A DNA stretch of 64,000 nt from Paenibacillus_G filicis (lineage in GTDB: Bacteria; Bacillota; Bacilli; Paenibacillales; NBRC-103111), in NCBI RefSeq assembly GCF_038070315.1, contig NZ_JBBPCC010000019.1, positions 93,495 through 157,494 on the forward strand. The letters run 5' to 3'. The stretch's first letter is position 1; each line of letters starts with the position of its first letter. Shown piece by piece: positions 1 to 8,299 of the stretch. The notes beneath the pieces are model-generated. The model ran no database searches. It was not told the origin of the DNA and saw only the letters and a program-made list of their open reading frames with translations. The position numbers and the translations under genes are program-made.

Positions 1-188
1 CCGCTGCGCCCCAGCGCCCGCGCGCTTGCGACAATCGCCGCTCTTGTCCTCAGCTCGAACAGCAAGGCCTCCATCGACGCGTAGTGGAACGGCGTCGGAC
101 TGTTACGCTTACGGTTATAGATATCCTGCTCGACCGGGGTAACGCCGGGCAGGTATAGCGGCGCTTCCACGCCCTGTATAAAGACCAC
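1..188 (-). CDS. tgl: Protein-glutamine gamma-glutamyltransferase, N-terminal part (runs off the left edge)
   Basis: Spore-coat transglutaminase that crosslinks coat proteins through Gln-Lys isopeptide bonds. Only about the first 62 codons are in the window. The translated stretch PTPFHYASMEALLFELRTR is very close to what I recall of the B. subtilis Tgl N-terminus (PVQFDYHSIAELMFELKLR), and both continue to a Lys/Arg-Ser-Gly. The start is taken as the GTG at 186-188, because a GGAGGAGG ribosome binding site sits about 8 nt upstream and no ATG fits. The catalytic residues lie beyond the window, so activity cannot be judged. Read separately from the downstream-facing dGTPase gene. Confidence 0.75.
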   Translation of the reverse strand, partial: MVFIQGVEAPLYLPGVTPVEQDIYNRKRNSPTPFHYASMEALLFELRTRAAIVASARALGRS

Positions 189-297
189 TTGGCAGCCCTC
201 CTCCGCTTGAGGGTACCGGGACGGTATCCCTCTGTACCATCCTATGCGAAGGGGGCGGCGTTCAGGCCTTTTCCGTCAGGCGAATTCACACGGCATG

Positions 298-1617
298 TCA
301 ATCCATCTCATAGATCGAACCGGATTTGCTGGCGAACAATTCCGTATACACCTTCTCGGCATACGCATCCGTCATGCCCGAGATATAGTCGGCCACGAGA
401 CGAGGCCAGGACCAATTCGCCACATGATGCTCGTAATTCTCCACCCAGTCCGGGGGCAGGATCAAGCGGCCCTGCTCCGGCACGATAAAGCTCTCCCAGA
501 GGCGCCGGATCATGATCTCGCTGCGCTTCTGCAGCCGCTGAACACGGAAATCCTTGATCAGCGTCACCCATGCCAGCTTCTTCAGAATTTCCATGGTCCG
601 AAGCAGCTCCAGATCCTGCTGTCCGTCCCGGACAAAGGTGATCTTCTTCCAGCTCTTCACCGGATCGTCGATGATGCCGACCCGGCCGGCGAACATGCTG
701 ACCCAGCGGGCCTTCATCTCCCTGCGTGTGCGCGAGGCCTCGCGGTCGCAGGCTACATAAATTTCCTCCCATTGCGCTAGATAGGCCGTCAGCACTTCTT
801 TCACCATCAGCGGGATATCGACCTGATCCCAGCCCACTTCAGAGTTGCCGTGATCATCTACAATCTCCTGCACCAGATGCTCCACCAAGCGGCCGTCCTC
901 GAAGAAGGTCCGGTTCATCTGAATCTTGCCCGCCCGGATCCCATCCTCGATATCATGCGTCGAATAGGCGATATCGTCGCATAAGTCCATCAGCTGCGCC
1001 TCCAGCGTGGAGCAGCCTGCCGGCATATTCCAGCGGTCGCGGATGAGGCCGATGCCGTCGCCCCACTCCATCCCGTACACACCCTTGAGCCGGCCCGGAT
1101 CATCCAGGCAGAAGGGGTACTTATTGATCGCCAGCAATACCGCTGCCGTCAGATCCAGCCCGCTGCCGCTGCCCGCCCGCTTCTCCAGAAACATCAGAAT
1201 GCGGAAATTCTGCGCATTCCCCTCATACGCGAGTCCATACTGCTCGTGAAGCAAGTCGTTCAGCACTTCCTCGCCCTTATGCCCAAAGGGAGGATGGCCG
1301 AGATCATGAGCCAGTGCCGCGCACTCGACGACAGACGGATCCAGCACCAGCGCCGGATGCTCCTTGCGCTCCAGCAAAGGATATTGCTTGTTCAAGCGGC
1401 GCGCCGTTTCCCGAGCGATCTGGGACACCTCGATGGAGTGCGTCAGTCTGGTCCGGTAGTAGTCTCCAGACCCCGCGCCAAACACCTGCGACTTGCCCTG
1501 CAGCCGTCTGAAGGCCGGCGACTGGATCAGCCGTGCATAATCCCGCTCGTATTCATCCCGTTCTTCGCTGAAAGTGCCATGAGCCGGTTCGTCCAGCCGA
1601 AATTTGCGCAAATCCAT
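298..1617 (-). CDS. dgt: HD-domain deoxyguanosinetriphosphate triphosphohydrolase (dGTPase) family protein
   Basis: Predicted to hydrolyse dGTP or other dNTPs to the nucleoside and tripolyphosphate in the cytoplasm. The 439-residue protein carries the HD-phosphohydrolase metal ligands: His in TRLTHSIEVSQ, the His-Asp pair in ALAHDLGHPPFGH, and a later Asp in CDDIAYSTHD. The open frame extends 94 codons further upstream, but the ATG at 1615-1617 has a GAGGGGG site about 8 nt before it and begins MDLRKFRLDEP, which suits the family. Some members of this family act against phages by depleting dNTPs. That role is only a possibility here, since no defence genes lie nearby. Confidence 0.85.
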   Translation of the reverse strand: MDLRKFRLDEPAHGTFSEERDEYERDYARLIQSPAFRRLQGKSQVFGAGSGDYYRTRLTHSIEVSQIARETARRLNKQYPLLERKEHPALVLDPSVVECAALAHDLGHPPFGHKGEEVLNDLLHEQYGLAYEGNAQNFRILMFLEKRAGSGSGLDLTAAVLLAINKYPFCLDDPGRLKGVYGMEWGDGIGLIRDRWNMPAGCSTLEAQLMDLCDDIAYSTHDIEDGIRAGKIQMNRTFFEDGRLVEHLVQEIVDDHGNSEVGWDQVDIPLMVKEVLTAYLAQWEEIYVACDREASRTRREMKARWVSMFAGRVGIIDDPVKSWKKITFVRDGQQDLELLRTMEILKKLAWVTLIKDFRVQRLQKRSEIMIRRLWESFIVPEQGRLILPPDWVENYEHHVANWSWPRLVADYISGMTDAYAEKVYTELFASKSGSIYEMD

Positions 1618-1845
1618 TGTTGTTCCCCCTCGACATGCCCTTTCGGTCCGGTAGGCTGCTGCCCAGCCTGACTGCCTGTACGACCGAACGATTTTGTTGC
1701 AAATTGTACCACACTTGCGGCAAGTAGAGAAAGCGGCAAGAGACCCTTCTGAGGAGGGGCAGGCGACTCCTGTAAGTTTACAGCACTCCCTCGCACCCCT
1801 TAGCAGCTCTCCGGACTGTACAGATCGGATTTCGGCGATGGGCAA

Positions 1846-1888
1846 ATAAAAAAGCCTGACGCGGCTCTGAGGTTCCGCCGTCAGGCTG
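1846..1888 (-). terminator. Rho-independent terminator of the LTA-synthase-like gene
   Basis: Read on the minus strand, an AGCCTGACGGCG arm pairs with CGCGTCAGGCT and is followed by six T. It begins a few bases after the stop codon of the sulfatase gene and separates it from the dGTPase gene. Confidence 0.85.
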
Positions 1889-1895
1889 TGGGAAA

Positions 1896-3872
1896 TCACT
1901 GTGCTGGTGGATCTGGATCTTGCTCAGCCTCCGCAGCCATCGCAGGCTGCTGCCCGCCAGGCGAATGGCTGTTCAGGAACTGGGCCACGTATTGCTCGCC
2001 GAACAGCTCGTCGTATTGCAGCTCTTTATACACCTCTGCATCCTCCTGAATAGCTGGGGGCATCTCGCTGTGCAGCGCTCCGTCGGACGTCACCACCAGG
2101 TTGCGCAGCAGACCAGGAGCCTTCTGTGCCAGACCAAGCTGATACGCCCAGATTGGAGGCAGTTCCATGCCGAGACGATCGAGCATGTAAGCGCCGAGGA
2201 ACGAGTTGCTGATCGTCGGCACCGTTTCCTTCGGCAGATTGAAGTTGGACCAGGTCACGAATGGCACGCTCTGCATCTTCTTCAGTTCCTCCAGCGACCA
2301 CTGATCGGAACGGCCGGTGGAGATAAACCCGGCTTGCGCGTACACGTCGTAATCATAGCCGAGCATCGGCAAGTGGTCTCCATAGAAGACGATCATCGTC
2401 GGCTCATCGGACTGCTGGAAATGATCGATCAGCATCTGCAGACTTCTGTCCGCATCTCGGACACCTTGGGCATAAGTGGCCAACGTATCCCGGGCCGTAT
2501 CCGTCTGCATGCCTTTCACTTGAATCTCCTGATCGCCATAACGGCGGTCGTCATAAGGTCCGTGATTCTGCATCGTCACCGCATAGATGAAGGTCGGATC
2601 GTCATTCTTCTCGACCTCATTGATGATCTTGCGGGATACCTCGTCATCGGAGATGAAGGCTCCCCGGTATTCCGGCTGCTCGAAGCCGTCCTTGCTGATG
2701 AAGTGATCGAAACCCATGTACCGGTATACGGATTCCCGGTTCCAGAACCAGCCTTCGTACGAATGGATAGCCGTAGCCGCGTAGCCCTGCTCCTTGAAAT
2801 ACGAAGCCAGACTTGGCAGCGGCCTAGAAATATACTGCTGGTAAGGCACCGACCCCGCAGGCAGGAAGCTCATCGATTGGCCGCTGAGCACCTCAAATTC
2901 GACGTTGCTCGTACCGCCCCCGAACTGCGGAGACAGCAGGTAACCGCTCGTGCTCTCCTTCTGCAGCCGGTGCACCGTTGGCAGCGGGTCCTGATCGAAG
3001 GTTACGCCGGGCAGCAGAGTAGGGTCCCAGAACGCTTCATTCATAATGAAAATGACGTTCGGCTGCTTGCTGCTATTCCCAACCCCGCTTCCCGTAGTGG
3101 CGGTAACCGCCTTGGCCTGCCGATACCCGAAGGTTTCGCTCAAGCTCTCGGCCAGCCCCTTCATTGCCGGCTCCGTGTAACCGGGGGGCCGCTTGACGAT
3201 CGTATTTTTCACGTTCATCGTGAAGGCAACCGCCAGACCGTTCTCGGCGTAGTTCTCCGACTGGTTCCAGACAATCTCGTTCACCCCGGCCTTATTAATC
3301 AGCGTATTGGTCCAAGACGCGCGGACCCCGAAGCTGTACAAGGCAAACACGCAGAGCAAGCCCATCACGATACGGACCGGAATACGCACTCTGACTTTGG
3401 GCAGCCGGGTACCCAGCAAGAACAGCAGCACCGCCGACAGCCCAGAGAGGCTAAGCTGCATGATCGCCTCGCGGCTCGTCACCAGCGGCAGAATGTTCAT
3501 GCTTTCTTTATTCAGAAAAATATCCCATGGAAAAAACGGCTCGCCGATCAGCTTCCTCTTGAAGTAGCTGATCAGCGCGACCAGCGACAGGATCACAGCG
3601 CTTAGCGCGACTGCTCCCGATACGGCCCCGCAGATGGCATACAGCAATAATAAAACGAGCATGGCCAGCAGCCCGTTCAACGCGAATAACTGAGGATGCA
3701 GGGAAATCCAAGCCCATGTCTCGGGCAGAGAACCCCGATGCAGAAGCTCCATGCCAACTGCCAGCAGCAGTGAAAGAACTAGGATCGCCGTGCATAGGAC
3801 GATGGTGTGAACCGCCCGGGTTTTTGAGGGGCGGGCCCGTCTGGTCCGACTCCTCGCAGTAGTGTTACGCAC
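1896..3872 (-). CDS. LTA synthase-like membrane sulfatase (phosphoglycerol transferase family)
   Basis: Probable polyglycerol-phosphate polymerase or related phosphoglycerol transferase of the cell envelope. An Arg-rich N-terminus is followed by about five membrane segments (residues 20-200), then an extracellular alkaline-phosphatase-fold domain (about 270-600). That domain has NVIFIMNEAFWD (first metal site), GGGTSNVEFEVLSG (equivalent to the catalytic Thr of LtaS), and FYGDHLPMLG plus HGPYDD-type ligands later. The first in-frame GTG (3881) lies directly on the AGGAGA site. The GTG at 3870-3872, 9 nt downstream of it, is the better start and gives 658 residues. The C-terminus is Pro/Gln/Asp rich. 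Family membership is firm, but the exact substrate cannot be told from sequence. Confidence 0.82.
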   Translation of the reverse strand: MRNTTARSRTRRARPSKTRAVHTIVLCTAILVLSLLLAVGMELLHRGSLPETWAWISLHPQLFALNGLLAMLVLLLLYAICGAVSGAVALSAVILSLVALISYFKRKLIGEPFFPWDIFLNKESMNILPLVTSREAIMQLSLSGLSAVLLFLLGTRLPKVRVRIPVRIVMGLLCVFALYSFGVRASWTNTLINKAGVNEIVWNQSENYAENGLAVAFTMNVKNTIVKRPPGYTEPAMKGLAESLSETFGYRQAKAVTATTGSGVGNSSKQPNVIFIMNEAFWDPTLLPGVTFDQDPLPTVHRLQKESTSGYLLSPQFGGGTSNVEFEVLSGQSMSFLPAGSVPYQQYISRPLPSLASYFKEQGYAATAIHSYEGWFWNRESVYRYMGFDHFISKDGFEQPEYRGAFISDDEVSRKIINEVEKNDDPTFIYAVTMQNHGPYDDRRYGDQEIQVKGMQTDTARDTLATYAQGVRDADRSLQMLIDHFQQSDEPTMIVFYGDHLPMLGYDYDVYAQAGFISTGRSDQWSLEELKKMQSVPFVTWSNFNLPKETVPTISNSFLGAYMLDRLGMELPPIWAYQLGLAQKAPGLLRNLVVTSDGALHSEMPPAIQEDAEVYKELQYDELFGEQYVAQFLNSHSPGGQQPAMAAEAEQDPDPPAQ

Positions 3873-4079
3873 CCTGGTCACTCTCCTATCGGCCCGCTAT
3901 GGAAGGCGGACATATAATATTAACCATTTCTTAACCTTGTTAAGACCTTGTTAAGACATTGTAAACGGTAAATATTAAAGAAACATGAAAATTAGCTGAA
4001 AGTTAGAAAATGGTTCATCCGCCCCGGTTGCGAGCGACCTGATTCGACAAAGCCAGCCGTCTCCGGCAGACGCCAAATA

Positions 4080-4105
4080 GCCCGGTTCCATGGGAAGAAC
4101 CGGGC
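4080..4105 (-). terminator. GC-rich hairpin after the fusion transporter gene
   Basis: A 9-bp GCCCGGTTC/GAACCGGGC stem lies about 80 nt past the stop codon of the large transporter gene. No T-run follows on either strand, so it is a weak terminator or an RNA-stabilising hairpin. The 3873-4187 gap otherwise holds only AT-rich upstream sequence of the sulfatase gene. Confidence 0.45.
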
Positions 4106-4187
4106 CACCTTATGCCGGCAGCCATCCGTATCCTATGTTGCTTATTACTGGCCTTGATTAATGGCCCTGCTGTTCTTGCAAAGCCCG

Positions 4188-7100
4188 TTAGCCCTGCGTA
4201 TCCCGCAGCCGCACAGCCAGCACCCGCATCATCCCCTTCAGCACATCCAGCCGCTCGAAGCAGAAGCCCAGCACCTGCTCGCGATGCAGGCGCAGGAGCA
4301 GGGTCGGACCGGCCGCTATGCAGTCCGCTGAACGCGGCTCCCCGTCGATCAGCGCCATCTCGCCGAAGCAATCGCCGGCTCCCAGCGTCGCGAGCCGATG
4401 ACCGGCTTCCCGCTGCACATGCACACCGCCTTCAATAATGCCGTACAGGCAGTCGCCAGGCTCGCCCTCACGAACCACCGCCTCGCCCGCCTCATAGCGC
4501 AGCTCCTCGACCATGCCGGCCAATTGTACAATGTCACCCTCAGACAGATGGGCGAATAACCCGATCCGCTGGAGCACCAGCACGCGGCGCAGTATCGTTC
4601 CGCTTGACGGCGCAAGCGAAGCTTGCCCGGAGGGCTCGTTCTTCCTCTCATCAGCCTGCAAGTCGCCTGCCGAAAGCGTCACTTCTCCGGCAGTTTCCTC
4701 TAGCGCGACGGCGGCTTCCGCCGGAACGGTCGAAACTTCCCGGTTGACCGTACGCAGGCGGCGAGACAAGATCGCCATCATCGACAGCGCGATCTCCCGG
4801 TGATCGAACAGCAATTCATAGAAGCTGCCCGAATCCAGTCTCCAGAGCATACTGCTTCCTACGGGCGCAACCGTGGCAGCTCGTACACTGCGCGTCAGCA
4901 CGGCCATTTCCCCGAAGCAGTCTCCTCCTCCGAGCTGCCCTACCCGCTGTCCGGCGCGCAGCACGTCCGCCGTTCCTTCCCGGATGATGTACAAGGCATC
5001 CCCCGACTCGCCTTCCCGGATGACGGTCTCGCCCCCCTCCGCCCGCACAAGCTGCAGGCTAGCCCCCAGTGCTGCCAACTCACGTCCTGTCAGCCCCTGG
5101 AACAGACCGATCTGGCTAAGCATCCGCACGCGCTCCATCTCAGCCGCGGCATCTGACCGTTCCGCCTGCGACCAGCGATGAGAGGACGGAACGTCCAGAC
5201 CCAGTTCGCTACCCAGAACATCTGAAGCCAGAATCACCGTCCGCAGCCATGGCTCTCCCGTTGCCAGCAGATCGGCAGCCGTTTTCGCGGCGTCCTGAGG
5301 GGCCGCTCCCGTTGCGGCGCCCTTACCGGGTGTATAGACCATCAGCTTGATGATCGCCGTCCGCAGCTTGCCCGTTAGCAGTTGGTCCATAACCTCGACC
5401 GCACTAGCCTGACGGCGGGCGTCCGAACCCGACGCATTCGCCTGTACCGCCCGGATCGTATCCGGATCATAGCTGAGCGCCAGCAGACCGAATATCCGCT
5501 CGGCCGTGCGCCTTCCGGCTTCGCCCGCCGCCATGGCAATCTCCGCATAAGCCGGGCTCCCGGCCAGCTCATCGCGGCCCTGCGCATACAGCCAGTAACG
5601 CTCCAATTCCGAGAGGATATAGGCCTCTATGACATCGGCCTCAGCGATACCCGTCTGCAGCTCTCCCTTGATCCGGATGGAGATCAACGCGGCAAGCAGC
5701 CGTTGCCGCAGCTCCTCCTGCGCATCACCGTATGCCCCCAGCAGCAGCGCGAATGAACGCGCTCCGCCGATACGGGCGAGCGCCTGCGGAAGGAAGGCAG
5801 GGGCCGGCTGACCGTCCAGCAGATACGGCTGGACCTGTCCCAGCAGCATGCCTTCGTCATAGCTGGCCAAGGCGTCGAGCGCAGCCCCCCGCGTGCGTCC
5901 GTCAGCCAGCAGCGGAATAATGGGAGCTATTAATTCCGGAACCCGCAGGACGGCTGCCGATTCCAGCGCACGCACCCGGACGCGGACGGAGTTATCCTGA
6001 AGCAGCGGGAGCAGCGGCTTGTAGAACGTCGGCAGCCCGATCTGGCCGAACAACGCTGCCACGGCAGTCCGTTCTTCCTCCCGGGAACTGGAGATCAGTT
6101 CCTTCAACACGCCAACCGCCCGGAACATGCCCTCAATTCCGTAGTATTGGATCAGCCCGGCGATGACAGCCGACCTCACCTGAATATCTTGGTCCCCGAG
6201 CTGTCCCGTCAACGGCTCCAGCCATTCATCTCTGGCATAGGCTGCTGTGGCGAGCCATGCCCGGGCACGGAGAACGGAAGAACCGTCGCTGGCTTCCGCC
6301 AGACGGGACGCCTCTGCCTCCATACCGGAAGGCGTGTGCTCCCGAATCCAATCCAGCGCCCAGACCCTTACTGCTTCCGACGGATGCCTGAGCAGCGCCG
6401 GTATATAACTGGCCAGCTCAAACCCTTCCAGCTGTCCGAGCACACGCAGCGCATACAGCGTCTGCGCCTCCTGTCCGCTCGTCAGCGCGTCGGTCAGCAG
6501 CCTGCGGCTGTCAGGGTCCATCAGATCGAGCCGGGCTTCCTGCAGGTCCAGATCTTGGCTGCTCAAGGAACGCAGCAGCGTGTGCATATACGCGCTTTTC
6601 AGGCGGAAGGCCGCGACAACTGCCACCACCACGGCCGCCAGTGTCAGGTAGCTGAACTGGGCGGCCGTCAAGACCGGTGACAGCGCCAGCAGCAGCAGCG
6701 CGGCCAAGCCCTTAGCCCCATTGCGGGCGACACCGTCGAGAAATCCCTTGGCCCTGCCCCGCCACTCCGGGGCAACTGGCAGCATGATCAGTTGATTCAC
6801 CGAGGAATAGATCGTATCGCCCAGTACTTTATCCGATCCCTTGACCGCTACCGCCATGGCGAGAACCGGCGCGAATAGCACCCCCGTACTCCCTGCAAGT
6901 AGTGCGAGCGGAAAAATCAGCAGCGCCGTCATCACCCCGAACCGGGAAATCAGCGGCCCGGCTATGAACAGCTGCACAGCCAGCGCCAGCAGGCCGGAGA
7001 ATCCGTAGAAGCTGCCCATAAACCCGGCCAGCGCGTCATGCTGCAAGGTTCCTTTCAGAATAAGCTTGAACTGGTAATCGACGAATACCAGCGACAGGAC

Positions 7101-7865
7101 CATAGCCCCCGCCAGAATGGCCGCATACTTCAGATGAGGCACATGCTCCATGAAGGTGCGGAAGGATCCGCCGCTCGATCCTCCCGGCTTATTAGCTCCC
7201 CGGCTCCGGGCAGACGGCTTGGGCCGCGCCAGCAGTTCGCTCTCCTCGCCCGCCCGCTTCGCCAGCAGCCGTACGAAGCCCAGCCCTATGAGTTGGAGGA
7301 GCGCATAAACGATGATTAAATTCTCCGTCCCTAGTCCTCCGACCAGCAACTTAAGCCCGAAGCCACTCACGATGCCTCCCGCAATCCCTCCGCTTCCGAC
7401 CAGTCCGATCATCCGCTTGGCCTTGCGCTGATCCAGGACGGAGGTGGCGAACTGCCAGAAACAGACCACCATCAGAAAATTTAAGACGTCGAATCCAATA
7501 TAAATAACGGGGAATATCCAGGGAAAGCCTGCGGCTACACCAAGCCGGGACAGTAGGGACAGCAGCCCCACCGCTGCAATGAGGCCCAATGTGAAACGGT
7601 CCTGCCTCCATTTCCCTGCGAACCGCTGGTAGGCGAAGCCCGCTGCCATCAGCGCAAGCGCTTGCGGCAAATACATCATCGACAGTGCGGAGGCATCGAA
7701 TCGGCTCAAAAACATCGTATCCGCTGCCGTCCGGCCGACGATCGAAGCCGCAGTCACGCCAAATAAATAGCCGAACAGAAGGAGCACCTTCACGTACTCT
7801 TCCCGATCGGCTGTGAATGCGCCTATAGCCCCTCCGAGGCGCTTGCGCAGGTCCTGCTTGCCCAT
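4188..7865 (-). CDS. Npt1/Npt2-like transporter fused to HEAT-type repeats and two cyclic-nucleotide-binding domains
   Basis: An unusually long 1225-residue membrane protein. Residues about 20-430 form roughly twelve membrane helices resembling the ATP/ADP-translocase-like (Npt1/Npt2) major facilitator family, including a Gly-rich GSGGIAGGIVSG loop. Residues about 440-800 are helical HEAT-like repeats. Two cNMP-binding domains follow at about 905-1020 and 1080-1220. The second has FGEMALIDGEPRSA, close to the canonical phosphate-binding cassette with its Arg. The first, FGEMAVLTRSVRAA, lacks the Pro. The ATG at 7863-7865 opens directly into the first helix. It is transcribed alone, divergently from a small gene. 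The architecture suggests transport gated by a bound nucleotide; the ligand and substrate are unknown. Similar fusions exist in other genomes to my recollection. Confidence 0.8.
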   Translation of the reverse strand: MGKQDLRKRLGGAIGAFTADREEYVKVLLLFGYLFGVTAASIVGRTAADTMFLSRFDASALSMMYLPQALALMAAGFAYQRFAGKWRQDRFTLGLIAAVGLLSLLSRLGVAAGFPWIFPVIYIGFDVLNFLMVVCFWQFATSVLDQRKAKRMIGLVGSGGIAGGIVSGFGLKLLVGGLGTENLIIVYALLQLIGLGFVRLLAKRAGEESELLARPKPSARSRGANKPGGSSGGSFRTFMEHVPHLKYAAILAGAMVLSLVFVDYQFKLILKGTLQHDALAGFMGSFYGFSGLLALAVQLFIAGPLISRFGVMTALLIFPLALLAGSTGVLFAPVLAMAVAVKGSDKVLGDTIYSSVNQLIMLPVAPEWRGRAKGFLDGVARNGAKGLAALLLLALSPVLTAAQFSYLTLAAVVVAVVAAFRLKSAYMHTLLRSLSSQDLDLQEARLDLMDPDSRRLLTDALTSGQEAQTLYALRVLGQLEGFELASYIPALLRHPSEAVRVWALDWIREHTPSGMEAEASRLAEASDGSSVLRARAWLATAAYARDEWLEPLTGQLGDQDIQVRSAVIAGLIQYYGIEGMFRAVGVLKELISSSREEERTAVAALFGQIGLPTFYKPLLPLLQDNSVRVRVRALESAAVLRVPELIAPIIPLLADGRTRGAALDALASYDEGMLLGQVQPYLLDGQPAPAFLPQALARIGGARSFALLLGAYGDAQEELRQRLLAALISIRIKGELQTGIAEADVIEAYILSELERYWLYAQGRDELAGSPAYAEIAMAAGEAGRRTAERIFGLLALSYDPDTIRAVQANASGSDARRQASAVEVMDQLLTGKLRTAIIKLMVYTPGKGAATGAAPQDAAKTAADLLATGEPWLRTVILASDVLGSELGLDVPSSHRWSQAERSDAAAEMERVRMLSQIGLFQGLTGRELAALGASLQLVRAEGGETVIREGESGDALYIIREGTADVLRAGQRVGQLGGGDCFGEMAVLTRSVRAATVAPVGSSMLWRLDSGSFYELLFDHREIALSMMAILSRRLRTVNREVSTVPAEAAVALEETAGEVTLSAGDLQADERKNEPSGQASLAPSSGTILRRVLVLQRIGLFAHLSEGDIVQLAGMVEELRYEAGEAVVREGEPGDCLYGIIEGGVHVQREAGHRLATLGAGDCFGEMALIDGEPRSADCIAAGPTLLLRLHREQVLGFCFERLDVLKGMMRVLAVRLRDTQG

Positions 7866-8074
7866 AGTTGAATTCTCCGTTCCCCGTATCGCGATGATTG
7901 TTCTGTTTCCGATTCTACTACAAAGGGATACGGAGAAAAACTAAAGATTTATCAAATTTAACGGGTTACCGAATTTCGCCTGACTGCCTTCGCCGGCTTG
8001 ATTTAACGGCGGTCCTGTGCTACGTTTCGAACGAATAGAATCCTCTATATTTCCGCTTAGGAGGTTATCCCGGC

Positions 8075-8299
8075 ATGTCTATGGACACGTATTCCAATCT
8101 GATCGGCGTCGTATTAGAAAAGCTCATACAGACGCACAAGGAGCTGCAATTTAATTATGAAGGGCTATCGGGTGTGCTGAGTCAGCACACCGAGGAGGAA
8201 CGCCGCAGCATCCCGGAGCTGATCACCATCGCAGAGCTCAGGGACGGCTACGGAGAGCTCCTTCACTCGCTGGAGCGCAGGTTCCCAGGGGTCAAGTAA
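8075..8299 (+). CDS. Small hypothetical acidic protein (74 aa)
   Basis: I do not recognise this protein. It has a perfect AGGAGG at 8059-8064, 10 nt before the ATG; a second ATG two codons on would also fit. The sequence is soluble, helical and Glu/Leu rich (for example HTEEERRSIPELI), with no signal or membrane segment. It is the only plus-strand gene between two long minus-strand genes, and its last 37 nt overlap the 3' end of the convergent ABC-F gene. Such an overlap would let the two mRNAs pair. The good ribosome binding site argues for translation. Confidence 0.6.
   Translation: MSMDTYSNLIGVVLEKLIQTHKELQFNYEGLSGVLSQHTEEERRSIPELITIAELRDGYGELLHSLERRFPGVK

Noticed and set aside
298..1617. 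dGTPase as an anti-phage defence gene
   Set aside because: The family includes defence members, but neighbours are housekeeping genes and most firmicute members are not known for defence.
1618..1899. N-terminal extension of the dGTPase frame
   Set aside because: No ribosome binding site or family similarity upstream of the ATG at 1615-1617, and the stretch overlaps the neighbour's terminator.
1920..3605. Long plus-strand frame opposite the sulfatase gene
   Set aside because: A shadow of the minus-strand gene in GC-biased DNA; no ribosome binding site, odd composition.
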